This document shows, in pieces, positions 41,602-47,863 of a stretch of 47,863 bases of DNA. Under the pieces are notes generated by a model. That model did no database searches and had not been told where the DNA came from. It saw nothing but the letters and a program-made list of their open reading frames with translations. Where the stretch lies: positions 1 to 47,863 of the forward strand of contig NZ_JAAIJY010000028.1 of assembly GCF_011752065.1 (NCBI RefSeq). The letters are read 5' to 3'. Each line of letters starts with the position of its first letter. Position 1 is the stretch's first letter. The DNA is from Actinomyces sp. ZJ308 (GTDB lineage Bacteria; Actinomycetota; Actinomycetes; Actinomycetales; Actinomycetaceae). A program made the translations under genes and the position numbers.

Positions 41602-43548
41602 ATGCCCGAGCCGTCCTCCCGGTCGTTCCGAAACGCCCCGACCACCCGATCATCCCCGTCCGCACCGTCCGCACTCTCCATGGCCCCCGACGCCCCGCTG
41701 CCCCAGCCCCCGTCCATCGGGGCCGGGGCTCTTCTGCGGTGGCTGCTGCGCCGCGCCGCCGTGCCGGTCGCGCTGGCGACCCTGGCCGCCTGCACCTCCA
41801 ACATCATCCAGGCGATCGTGCCGGCCTTCCTGGGCCAGGCCCTCGACGCGGGGATCGAGAACGGCCTCAACGCCCGCGTCTGGGGGATCGGGGCCCTGCT
41901 GCTGGTGCTGTTCGTCATCTACGCCGTCGGGGACACGATGCTGTCCTACTTCGGGGTGACGGCCTGGATGCGCACGGCCTTCGACGTCGACCGGCTCGTG
42001 GGCCGGCAGGTCTCCGCCACCGGCAAGGACCTGTCCCGGCAGGTCTCCACCGGAGAGGTCGCCACCATCATCGCCTCCGACGCCGAGTATCTGGGCAATC
42101 TCATCGAGCATCTGCCGGCCCTGCTGGGGGCGGCGGCCAGCTTCATCGTCGTGGCGGTCCTCATGCTCCGCACCTCGGTGAGCCTGGGGCTGGTGGTCAT
42201 CCTGGGCATGCCGCTGGTGGCGGCGATCGTCACCCTGGTCATCCGCCCTCTGCAGAAGCGCCAGGCCGTCCAGCGCGAGGCCCAGTCCGCGGTCACCACG
42301 ATCACCACCGACACGGTGGCGGGCCTGCGGATCCTGCGGGGCATCGGCGGGGAGGACGTCTTCGCGCGCCGCTACCGGGACGCCTCCCAGGAGCTGCGGC
42401 GCCGCGGCGTCGAGGTGGCCTCCTCCCAGGCCACCCTCATGATCCTCCAGGTGCTGCTGCCCGGGCTCTTCGCCGCCGTGGTCGTGTGGATCGCCGCCCG
42501 CATGGCCGTGGCCGGCAGCCTCACCCCCGGCGGGCTCATCACCTTCTACGGCTACACCGCCTACCTGTCCTGGCCGCTGTGGGTCTTCACCAACTCCGTG
42601 CAGGACTACACCCGGGCCATCGTCGGGGCCCGGCGCCTGAGCCGCCTGCTGCAGGTGACGCCGGCGGCCGGCAGCCTCGTGGAGCGCCTCGACCTGGACC
42701 CCGCCGCCGCCCACCCCCTCAGCGGCGACCTGGTGGACACCGGCAGCGACCTGCGCCTGAAGGAGGGCCGCATGACGGCCCTGGTCTGCCCGGACCCGGA
42801 GGTCTCGGCCGAGCTGGCCACGCGCCTGGGCCGTTTCACCGACTCCGGGCCCACCGTCACCCTGGCGGGCAGGCCCCTGACCACCATGCCGCTGGACCAG
42901 GTGCGCGCCAGCATCGTCGTGGCCGGAGCGACCGCCCAGCTCTTCACCGGGACCCTGCGCGAGGCCCTCGACGTGCGCGGCGGCCCAGACCCGCGGCCGG
43001 CGGACGTCAAGGAGCTCGTGCACGCCGAGGCCGAGCGCACCACCGGGGCCGACGTCGACCAGCAGGTCCGTGCCCAGGAGCGCCACGCGCCCGGCGACGA
43101 CCGCCTGCTGGAGGCCATCGAGATCGCCGACGCCGGCGACGTCCTGACCTCGCTCAGCGAGGGCCTGGCCGGGATGATCACCGAGAAGGGCCGGTCCCTG
43201 TCCGGCGGGCAGCGCCAGCGCGTGACCCTGGCCCGGGCCCTGCTCACCGAGGCACCCACGCTCGTGCTCATCGAGCCGACCTCCGCCCTGGACTCCCACA
43301 CCGAGGCCCGGGTCGCCAACCAGGTGCACCGCTCCCGCACCGGGCGCACCACCGTCGTCGTCACCGCCTCCCCGCTCGTCCTGGAGGCCTGCGACGAGGT
43401 CGTCTTCCTCGACTCCAGCGGGACCGAGCTCCTGCGCTCCACGCACCGCGAGCTCATGGCGTTGGCCCGCTCCGGCGACGCGCAGGCGGCCGACTACCGT
43501 GCCGTCGTCTCCCGGGCCCTGGGAGAGGACGCGGAGGTGAGCTGCTGA
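41602..43548 (+). CDS. ABC exporter half A with degenerate nucleotide site
   Basis: A 648-residue half-transporter: six membrane helices (about 40-320; VALATLAACTSNIIQAIVPA, IGALLLVLFVIYAVGDTMLS, ITFYGYTAYLSWPLWVFTN) fused to an ATPase domain. The Walker A region (about 393-405) reads TALVCPDPEVSAELATRLG and lacks GxxGxGKS. The Walker B Asp is replaced by Ile (LVLIEP, E558), and the switch-loop His is also absent (VVTASPLVLEA). Yet the signature LSGGQRQRVTLARAL (533-547) is perfect. This half therefore cannot bind ATP normally but can complete the site on its partner. A later ATG at 41680 is also possible. It overlaps the next gene by one base (TGATG). Confidence 0.9.
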   Translation: MPEPSSRSFRNAPTTRSSPSAPSALSMAPDAPLPQPPSIGAGALLRWLLRRAAVPVALATLAACTSNIIQAIVPAFLGQALDAGIENGLNARVWGIGALLLVLFVIYAVGDTMLSYFGVTAWMRTAFDVDRLVGRQVSATGKDLSRQVSTGEVATIIASDAEYLGNLIEHLPALLGAAASFIVVAVLMLRTSVSLGLVVILGMPLVAAIVTLVIRPLQKRQAVQREAQSAVTTITTDTVAGLRILRGIGGEDVFARRYRDASQELRRRGVEVASSQATLMILQVLLPGLFAAVVVWIAARMAVAGSLTPGGLITFYGYTAYLSWPLWVFTNSVQDYTRAIVGARRLSRLLQVTPAAGSLVERLDLDPAAAHPLSGDLVDTGSDLRLKEGRMTALVCPDPEVSAELATRLGRFTDSGPTVTLAGRPLTTMPLDQVRASIVVAGATAQLFTGTLREALDVRGGPDPRPADVKELVHAEAERTTGADVDQQVRAQERHAPGDDRLLEAIEIADAGDVLTSLSEGLAGMITEKGRSLSGGQRQRVTLARALLTEAPTLVLIEPTSALDSHTEARVANQVHRSRTGRTTVVVTASPLVLEACDEVVFLDSSGTELLRSTHRELMALARSGDAQAADYRAVVSRALGEDAEVSC

Positions 43549-45284
43549 TGGCGCTTCCCGTCGCACCTGGAGCGGTCGCCATGCGCAAGACCTTCCGGAT
43601 CATGGCCTCCTACCGGTGGCGCTTCGCCGTCGTGCTGGCCCTCCAGATCGTGGCCGTCCTGTCCACGCTCGTGGCCCCCCAGCTGCTGGGGCGCCTGGTG
43701 GGGAGGGTCTCGGCCGGGCGGGCCGACGCCGGCTACGTGGACCGGATCGTGCTGACCATCATCGTCGTCACCCTCGTGGGGGCACTCATCAACCGCTTCG
43801 CCCAGAAGTACGCCCGGACCCTGGGCGAGTCGGTCTTCGCCGACCTGCGCGAGCGCATGATGAACCGGGTGGTGCACCTGCCACTGAGCGCCGTGGAGTC
43901 CGCCGGCACCGGCGACCTCGTGGGGCGCACCACCACCGACGTCTCCCGCATCGAGTTCCTCGTGCGGGTGGGCATCCCCCAGATCCTCGTGTGCGTGGTG
44001 ACGATCGTCTTCACAGTGCTTGCGGCCGCTTTCGCCGACCCGATCCTGGCGCTCGGGCTGCTCATCATCGCCCCGCCGGTGTGGTCGATGATGCGCTGGT
44101 ACCTGCCGATCTCCATCCCCGCTTACCGGGCCGAGTCGGCCGCCCAGGCCCGCCTCAACGGCGCGGTCTCCGAGACGGTCGAGCACGCCGAGACCGTGGA
44201 CGCGCTGGGGATCGGGGCGCGCCGCGAGCGGGCCATCATGGCCTCCATCAAGGAGGCCTGGTCCCTGGAGCGCTACACGGCGATGCTGCGGGTGCGCCTG
44301 TTCATGGTGCTCGACGTCGCCTGGCGAGCGCCCGTCGTCGTCATCCTCCTGTGGGGCGGGTTCCTGGCGGCCCGCGGCTACGCGACCCTGGGGGCGATCA
44401 CCACGGTCACCCTCTACGCGATGGAGCTGCGCAAGCCGGTGGGCCAGCTCATGTTCTGGATCGACCAGGTCCAGATCGCCCAGGCCTCCCTGTCCCGCAT
44501 CCTGGGTGTTGAGGAGGTCCCCGACGACCGCGCCCCCACCGGCGAGCAGCCCGACGGCACGCGGATGGTGCTCGACGACGTGCGCTTCTCCTACCGGGAG
44601 GGCGTCGAGGTGCTCCACGGGATCGACCTGGAGCTCGTTCCCGGGGAGCGGCTGGCCGTCGTCGGGCCCTCGGGCTCGGGCAAGTCGACGCTGGGGCGCA
44701 TGCTGGCGGGCATCAACCCGCCCACCTCCGGGAGCGTCACCGTGGGCGGGGTGGCGCTGACCGACCTCACCGAGGACGAGCTGCGCCGCCACGTGGCCCT
44801 GGTGACCCAGGAGCACCACGTGTTCGTCGGGTCCGTGGCGGACAACGTGCGCCTGGGGCGCCCGGGCGCCTCCGACGACACGATCCGCGAGGCGATCGAG
44901 GCCATCGGGGCCGACGCCTGGGTGGACGAGCTGCCCGAGGGCATGGACACGATGGTCGGCTCGGGGCACCTGAGCCTCACGCCGGCTCAGGCCCAGGAGG
45001 TGGCGCTGGCCCGCCTGGTGCTGCTGGACCCGCACACGCTCATCCTGGACGAGGCCACCTCCCTGCTGGACCCGCGCGCCGCGCGCACCCTGGAGCGGAC
45101 CCTGTCCACGGCGCTGGCCGGGCGCACCGTCATCGAGGTGGCCCACCGCCTCTACACGGCGCAGGACGCCGACCGGGTGGCCGTCGTCATGGACGGGCGG
45201 ATCGTGGAGCTGGGCACCCACGACGAGCTCGTGGCGCTCGGCGGGGAGTACGCGAGCCTCTGGCAGGCCTGGAACCAGGAGTAG
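43548..45284 (+). CDS. ABC exporter half B with degenerate signature
   Basis: A 578-residue half-transporter with six helices (for example AVVLALQIVAVLSTLVAPQL in outline, ILALGLLIIAPPVWSMMRWY) and an ATPase domain. Walker A is GPSGSGKST (373-381), the Q-loop LVTQEHHVFVGSVADNVR, Walker B LILDEATSLLD with D501 and E502, and the switch His is H533 (EVAHRL). The signature LSGGQ is replaced by LTPAQ (477-481). It complements the first half: its Walker A pairs with the partner's intact LSGGQ to give one active ATP site, and the other site is dead. The substrate is unknown; the relatives include drug and lipid exporters. Confidence 0.9.
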   Translation: MALPVAPGAVAMRKTFRIMASYRWRFAVVLALQIVAVLSTLVAPQLLGRLVGRVSAGRADAGYVDRIVLTIIVVTLVGALINRFAQKYARTLGESVFADLRERMMNRVVHLPLSAVESAGTGDLVGRTTTDVSRIEFLVRVGIPQILVCVVTIVFTVLAAAFADPILALGLLIIAPPVWSMMRWYLPISIPAYRAESAAQARLNGAVSETVEHAETVDALGIGARRERAIMASIKEAWSLERYTAMLRVRLFMVLDVAWRAPVVVILLWGGFLAARGYATLGAITTVTLYAMELRKPVGQLMFWIDQVQIAQASLSRILGVEEVPDDRAPTGEQPDGTRMVLDDVRFSYREGVEVLHGIDLELVPGERLAVVGPSGSGKSTLGRMLAGINPPTSGSVTVGGVALTDLTEDELRRHVALVTQEHHVFVGSVADNVRLGRPGASDDTIREAIEAIGADAWVDELPEGMDTMVGSGHLSLTPAQAQEVALARLVLLDPHTLILDEATSLLDPRAARTLERTLSTALAGRTVIEVAHRLYTAQDADRVAVVMDGRIVELGTHDELVALGGEYASLWQAWNQE

Positions 45285-45483
45285 TGCGCGTCTGCGCAGA
45301 TCGCCGGTGGCGAAAGGCGGGCCTCATCCAGCAAACCTACAAACCCGCCCGGGCCTGCGTTGTTCCACGATGGCGCGCGCTGTGAGATTCTTGGGTCGGA
45401 GGGTCGTCCCACTGTCGCGATCCCGCCGCCTGGCAGTCAGTCGACTGCACCCAACGCTGCACCTCACACGAGAAGGTCCGTTC

Positions 45484-45969
45484 ATGCCCAACAACCAGCC
45501 ACCTCCCCCGCCGTCGCAGGCGACGCCGTCGGCCTCCGCCGTGCCTCCTCGGGGGACCAACGGGTCCCAGCCCACGCTCGGTGAGCTCATCGCCCGTATC
45601 TCGGAGAACATCTCAGCGCTGGTGCGCGGCGAGATCGACCTGGCCAAGGCCAAGGGCCAGCGCATGGCCAAGGAGATGGGTCTGGGGGCCGGGCTGCTCG
45701 GCGCCGCCGGGGTCCTGGCCCTGTTCATCTTCGGACTGCTGCTGGGGTCGCTGACGTCGGGGCTGTCCAACGTCATGCCCCTGTGGGCGGCCTTCCTCGT
45801 GGTGGCGCTGATCCTCACCGTCATCGCCGTGCCGCTGGCCCTGGTGGGCGTCAAGCGGCTCCAGGCGGCCAAGGAGAGCGCCCCCACGCCGCAGGAGGGC
45901 CTGATGGAGTCGGTCAACACCGTCAAGGGCGCCGTCGCCTCCGGCCTGGAGAGGGGGAACGCCAAGTGA
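45484..45969 (+). CDS. Phage holin superfamily III-like membrane protein
   Basis: A 161-residue protein of the actinobacterial holin-III/DUF1469 family. A Pro-rich tail (30 residues) leads to TLGELIARISENISALVRGE and IDLAKAKGQRMAKEMGLGAG, then two membrane helices (LLGAAGVLALFIFGLLLGSL, AAFLVVALILTVIAVPLALV) and a helical end. Despite the name these are usually chromosomal envelope proteins, not phage genes; no other phage gene is near. GAGAAGG precedes the ATG. It overlaps the next gene by 4 nt. Confidence 0.85.
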   Translation: MPNNQPPPPPSQATPSASAVPPRGTNGSQPTLGELIARISENISALVRGEIDLAKAKGQRMAKEMGLGAGLLGAAGVLALFIFGLLLGSLTSGLSNVMPLWAAFLVVALILTVIAVPLALVGVKRLQAAKESAPTPQEGLMESVNTVKGAVASGLERGNAK

Positions 45970-46430
45970 GCACCAACGCAGCACCCACGCCCGCAGAGCC
46001 GTCCGCTGACGCCGTCCTGTCCGACATGGCCGCCCGGCGTCAGGCGCTGGCCGCCGACGTCGACGAACTCGCCGCGCGCCTGGCCCCGAACAACCTGGCC
46101 AGGGTCGCCAAACTCAAGGCCCGCGAGAAGGTCCAGGACCTGCGCAGCCAGGCCGTCGGCAAGGCCGAGGACGCGGTCGGGCAGGTCAAGAGCCGCCTGG
46201 CCTCCCTGGTCGGCGGGGGCACCGACCCCGACGGCGGGGTGGACTCCTACGAGCCGGGCACGATGACCCTCGGTGAGCGGGTCGGCCGCCTGTTCGACGA
46301 CGCCCGTGACGGAGACCCCGCCTCGCTGGGGATCGTGACGGTTGCGGGCCTGGCGCTGGCCGGGCTGAGCGTCACGGCCACCGTGGCCGCGGTCAAGGCC
46401 TTCTCCCGCTCCCGGGCGGGCCGGTCATGA
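45966..46430 (+). CDS. DUF3618 domain-containing protein
   Basis: A 154-residue protein with the DUF3618 pattern near its N-terminus (MAARRQALAADVDELAARLA, PNNLARVAKLKAREKVQDLR), a helical middle, and one C-terminal membrane helix (SLGIVTVAGLALAGLSVTAT) with a basic end. GTG 45966 overlaps the preceding stop (GTGA) and its own end overlaps the next start (ATGA). With the holin-like gene it forms a conserved three-gene actinobacterial envelope operon. Function unknown. Confidence 0.85.
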   Translation: MSTNAAPTPAEPSADAVLSDMAARRQALAADVDELAARLAPNNLARVAKLKAREKVQDLRSQAVGKAEDAVGQVKSRLASLVGGGTDPDGGVDSYEPGTMTLGERVGRLFDDARDGDPASLGIVTVAGLALAGLSVTATVAAVKAFSRSRAGRS

Positions 46431-46849
46431 CCAGCGGTTCGCAGACCGGCGTGTCCGATGCCGGTGGCGCCGGCGGCGCTGAGGAGACCGGCGCCGAGCC
46501 GCTGAGCCCCGAACAGATCGAGGAGCGGCTGCGTGCCCAGCGGGTGGCTCTGGCGGCGAGCGTCGATGAGTTCGCCGCCCGAGTGGACCCGCGCACCCAG
46601 GCGCGGGAGGCCGGCGAGCACCTGCGCGAGCAGGCCACGGCGAGGGCGGACCGGCTGCGCGAGCAGGCTGCGGCCGGCGCCGGTCGGCTCCGCGAGGAGG
46701 CCCGCCGGCTGGCCGATCAGGCTGAGCAGACCTGGGAGCGAGCCCGGCAGGGTGACGCCGAGGCGACCTCCACGCTCACCAAGGCGGCCGCCGTCGCCGG
46801 AGGCGTGGTGACCGCCGGCATCCTCCTGGCTCGCTTCTCCCGCCGCTGA
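46427..46849 (+). CDS. DUF3618-like protein, second copy
   Basis: A 140-residue protein related to its neighbour: EERLRAQRVALAASVDEFAA, then a long amphipathic helix rich in Arg, Glu and Ala (REAGEHLREQATARADRLRE) that may form an apolipoprotein-like coiled coil, and a C-terminal membrane helix (AAAVAGGVVTAGILLARF). It is translationally coupled to the previous gene. Probably a membrane-anchored envelope factor; no specific function can be given. Confidence 0.8.
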   Translation: MTSGSQTGVSDAGGAGGAEETGAEPLSPEQIEERLRAQRVALAASVDEFAARVDPRTQAREAGEHLREQATARADRLREQAAAGAGRLREEARRLADQAEQTWERARQGDAEATSTLTKAAAVAGGVVTAGILLARFSRR

Positions 46850-46912
46850 GGCGGGGGACGGTCCCCTCGCAGACATCGGCCCCACGTCGCGGACAGCGGC
46901 CTCATCCGCGCC

Positions 46913-46980
46913 GCGGACGCACCATCAGGCCCGGCGACTTACCTTGGTGGGTCAGCCCGCGAGCCCTATGGTGCGTCCGC
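46913..46980 (+). terminator. Long-stem hairpin after DUF3618 operon
   Basis: GCGGACGCACCAT (46913-46925) is repeated inverted at 46968-46980 as a perfect 13-bp stem around 42 bases. It lies 63 bp after the operon. It probably ends the operon transcript, but the wide loop leaves room for another structured role. Confidence 0.5.
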
Positions 46981-47074
46981 GCGCCAGGCATGTGATGAGG
47001 GCAGTGACATCACCGACATCACCGCGGCGGTCCGAGACCGAACTCGTGAGAGCACACGCCTACCATCGAACAAC

Positions 47075-47094
47075 TATGTGATGTGAGTCACATA
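47075..47094 (+). promoter_or_regulatory. CRP/GlxR-like binding site
   Basis: TATGTGA-N6-TCACATA is a perfect 7+7 palindrome with the 6-base spacer TGTGAG; its core TGTGA-N6-TCACA is the CRP-family consensus. It lies about 105 bp upstream of the NYN gene, with no other gene between, so it probably acts there. A cAMP-responsive regulator such as GlxR is the natural partner (established for actinobacteria, not shown here). Confidence 0.65.
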
Positions 47095-47144
47095 TGCGTT
47101 ATCTGGTCCAGAGCGCAGAGAACCTCTAATCTGAACCCATAACT

Positions 47145-47184
47145 CCCCGCCGTCCTCCGGGACTGGCGGGGTCTATTTTTCTTT
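47145..47184 (+). terminator. Intrinsic terminator in the leader of the NYN gene
   Basis: CCCCGCC (47145-47151) pairs with GGCGGGG (47165-47171) around 13 bases and is followed by TCTATTTTTCTTT. It is the most classical U-tract terminator in the window and lies only 14 bp before the start codon, ahead of GTAGGAGGCTAC, whose ends can pair around the ribosome site. It would stop most transcripts before the NYN gene unless relieved. Confidence 0.75.
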
Positions 47185-47198
47185 GTAGGAGGCTACTC

Positions 47199-47756
47199 GT
47201 GGCCCTCACAATGGCGGTCATCGTTGACTACCAGAACGTCCATCTCACGGCGGCAGGCCTGTACATGCCAGGGCGTCCTCCCGAGGAAGCCCTCATCGAC
47301 CCTTACCGGTTTGCCAGTCAGCTTGCCCGCGCCCGCAACGCGAAGAACGACGATGCCTACCAGGTCGAGGTCTCCAGAGTTGAGGTCTTTCGGGGCCTAC
47401 CGATCCCGGAGGATGACAGCGATGCATACCGGCGTAACCAAGCCCAGAAGGCACAGTGGACCCGAGGGCATCACGGAGTAGTCAACGTGACGCTGCGGCC
47501 GCTGAAGTACTCATGGGAGTACATCGATGGAGTCAAGCAACCTATCCGCGCATCGAGACAAGAAAAGGGCGTCGATGTCCTATGCTCCTTGACGCTCGTC
47601 GACTTGGCTCGCTGCGGCATGTACGACGTCGTGGTTCTCGCCTCCCGGGACACAGACCTCGCTCCAGCCCTCGACAATGCTGCCCGAACTGGCAGCGCCA
47701 AAGTCGAAGCAGCTAAGTGGTACCACCCCGGAGTCTCTAGTGTCGCGTGTCGTTAG
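47199..47756 (+). CDS. NYN domain (LabA/DUF88-type) protein, 3' truncated by IS
   Basis: A 185-residue product with a PIN-like NYN RNase domain. The first catalytic Asp lies in AVIVDYQNVHLTA, and the C-terminal acidic cluster in YDVVVLASRDTDLAPALDNA, with SLTLVDLARCGMYD before it; all are as expected for NYN nucleases. The family sequence continues past AAKWYHPGV, but here it reads SSVACR and stops inside the IS630 end at 47741. The catalytic core may be complete; the C-terminal tail is lost. GTG 47199 follows AGGAGG. RNA cleavage is inferred from the fold. Confidence 0.8.
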   Translation: MALTMAVIVDYQNVHLTAAGLYMPGRPPEEALIDPYRFASQLARARNAKNDDAYQVEVSRVEVFRGLPIPEDDSDAYRRNQAQKAQWTRGHHGVVNVTLRPLKYSWEYIDGVKQPIRASRQEKGVDVLCSLTLVDLARCGMYDVVVLASRDTDLAPALDNAARTGSAKVEAAKWYHPGVSSVACR

Positions 47757-47863
47757 TTGTTTTGTGGTTGGTGCTTAGGATGATGGGGGTATGGCGAATA
47801 GACCTGCTCCTGGACTGGTTGTGCGTGAGGGTGACCTGGAGGTGCTTGAGTCCTGGCTGCGTG
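47741..47863 (+). mobile_element. IS630-family element, left end
   Basis: The element begins after a TA dinucleotide (47739-47740), the target used by IS630/Tc1-type elements, with GTGTCGCGTGTCGTTAGTTG. About 50 bp later the transposase starts. The element continues past the window edge. Confidence 0.6.
47791..47863 (+). CDS. IS630-family transposase, 5' part
   Basis: The first 24 residues (MANRPAPGLVVREGDLEVLE then SWLR) match the usual beginning of actinobacterial IS630 transposases, in which a helix-turn-helix follows. The frame is open to the window end. GGGGGT precedes the ATG. Only the start is visible, so integrity cannot be judged. Confidence 0.6.
   Translation, partial: MANRPAPGLVVREGDLEVLESWLR

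Noticed and set aside
41382-43547. Long forward reading frame upstream of and in frame with ABC half B
   Set aside because: It reads out of frame across ABC half A and is Arg/Pro/Gly-rich as shadow frames are; half B starts at ATG 43548, coupled to the half A stop.
45484-46849. Prophage remnant suggested by a holin-like gene
   Set aside because: The family is a chromosomal actinobacterial envelope group, and the neighbours are DUF3618 proteins with no phage genes.

Overview
The window is a chromosomal segment of a high-GC actinobacterium, most likely Actinomyces or a close relative. The signs are GC-rich codon use, many GTG starts, a cell-wall-anchored adhesin built of DUF5979-type repeats, an Asp23/Gls24 envelope-stress cluster with its own sigma factor, DUF3618 and holin-III-like membrane proteins, and fragments of IS3, IS256, ISL3 and IS630 elements. 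The genus is inferred from gene content; no marker gene was compared.

Layout. (1) 1-1.7 kb is an insertion-sequence graveyard: a broken IS3 inside a frameshifted IS256, which abuts a frameshifted and truncated ISL3. (2) 1.9-5.5 kb holds one large secreted adhesin with a sortase signal (LARTG) and a strong terminator. (3) 5.6-11.3 kb is an accessory region rich in toxin-antitoxin parts: hipB with a hipA cut down to its N-terminal domain, an AIM24-family gene, an MNT/HEPT module lying between that gene and a partial copy of it, a decayed ribbon-helix-helix-like antitoxin, a PH-domain protein, and a metallo-beta-lactamase-fold protein on a strikingly AT-rich island. (4) 11.3-16.1 kb returns to core genes: ychF, a membrane-anchored esterase, rmuC and a GlsB/YeaQ-type membrane protein. 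(5) 16.4-20.3 kb is a tight operon of Asp23/Gls24 proteins, DUF2273, DUF6286, an AmaP-like anchor, an ECF-type sigma factor and two further small proteins, closed by a terminator. (6) 20.4-32.4 kb carries an amino-acid permease, ispH, xseA/xseB, a PfkB kinase, an AEC transporter, an endonuclease/exonuclease/phosphatase-fold protein, msrB, an MscS channel and a PadR regulator with its membrane partner. (7) 32.4-32.7 kb has three tRNA genes (Phe, Asp, Glu). (8) 32.9-45.3 kb has a small zincin, a GH3 lipoprotein, a very acidic membrane protein, a MacB/FtsX-type ABC exporter, and a heterodimeric ABC exporter in which one ATP site is wholly degenerate. (9) 45.5-47.9 kb has a holin-like protein with two DUF3618-type proteins, then a NYN-domain RNase-like gene preceded by a CRP/GlxR-like palindrome and an intrinsic terminator, and cut off by an IS630-family element at the window edge.

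The parts most worth following up are the AT-rich metallo-beta-lactamase island, the MNT/HEPT module between AIM24 repeats, the sigma-factor/Asp23 operon with no recognisable classical anti-sigma gene, the asymmetric ABC exporter, and the terminator-preceded, IS-truncated NYN gene.
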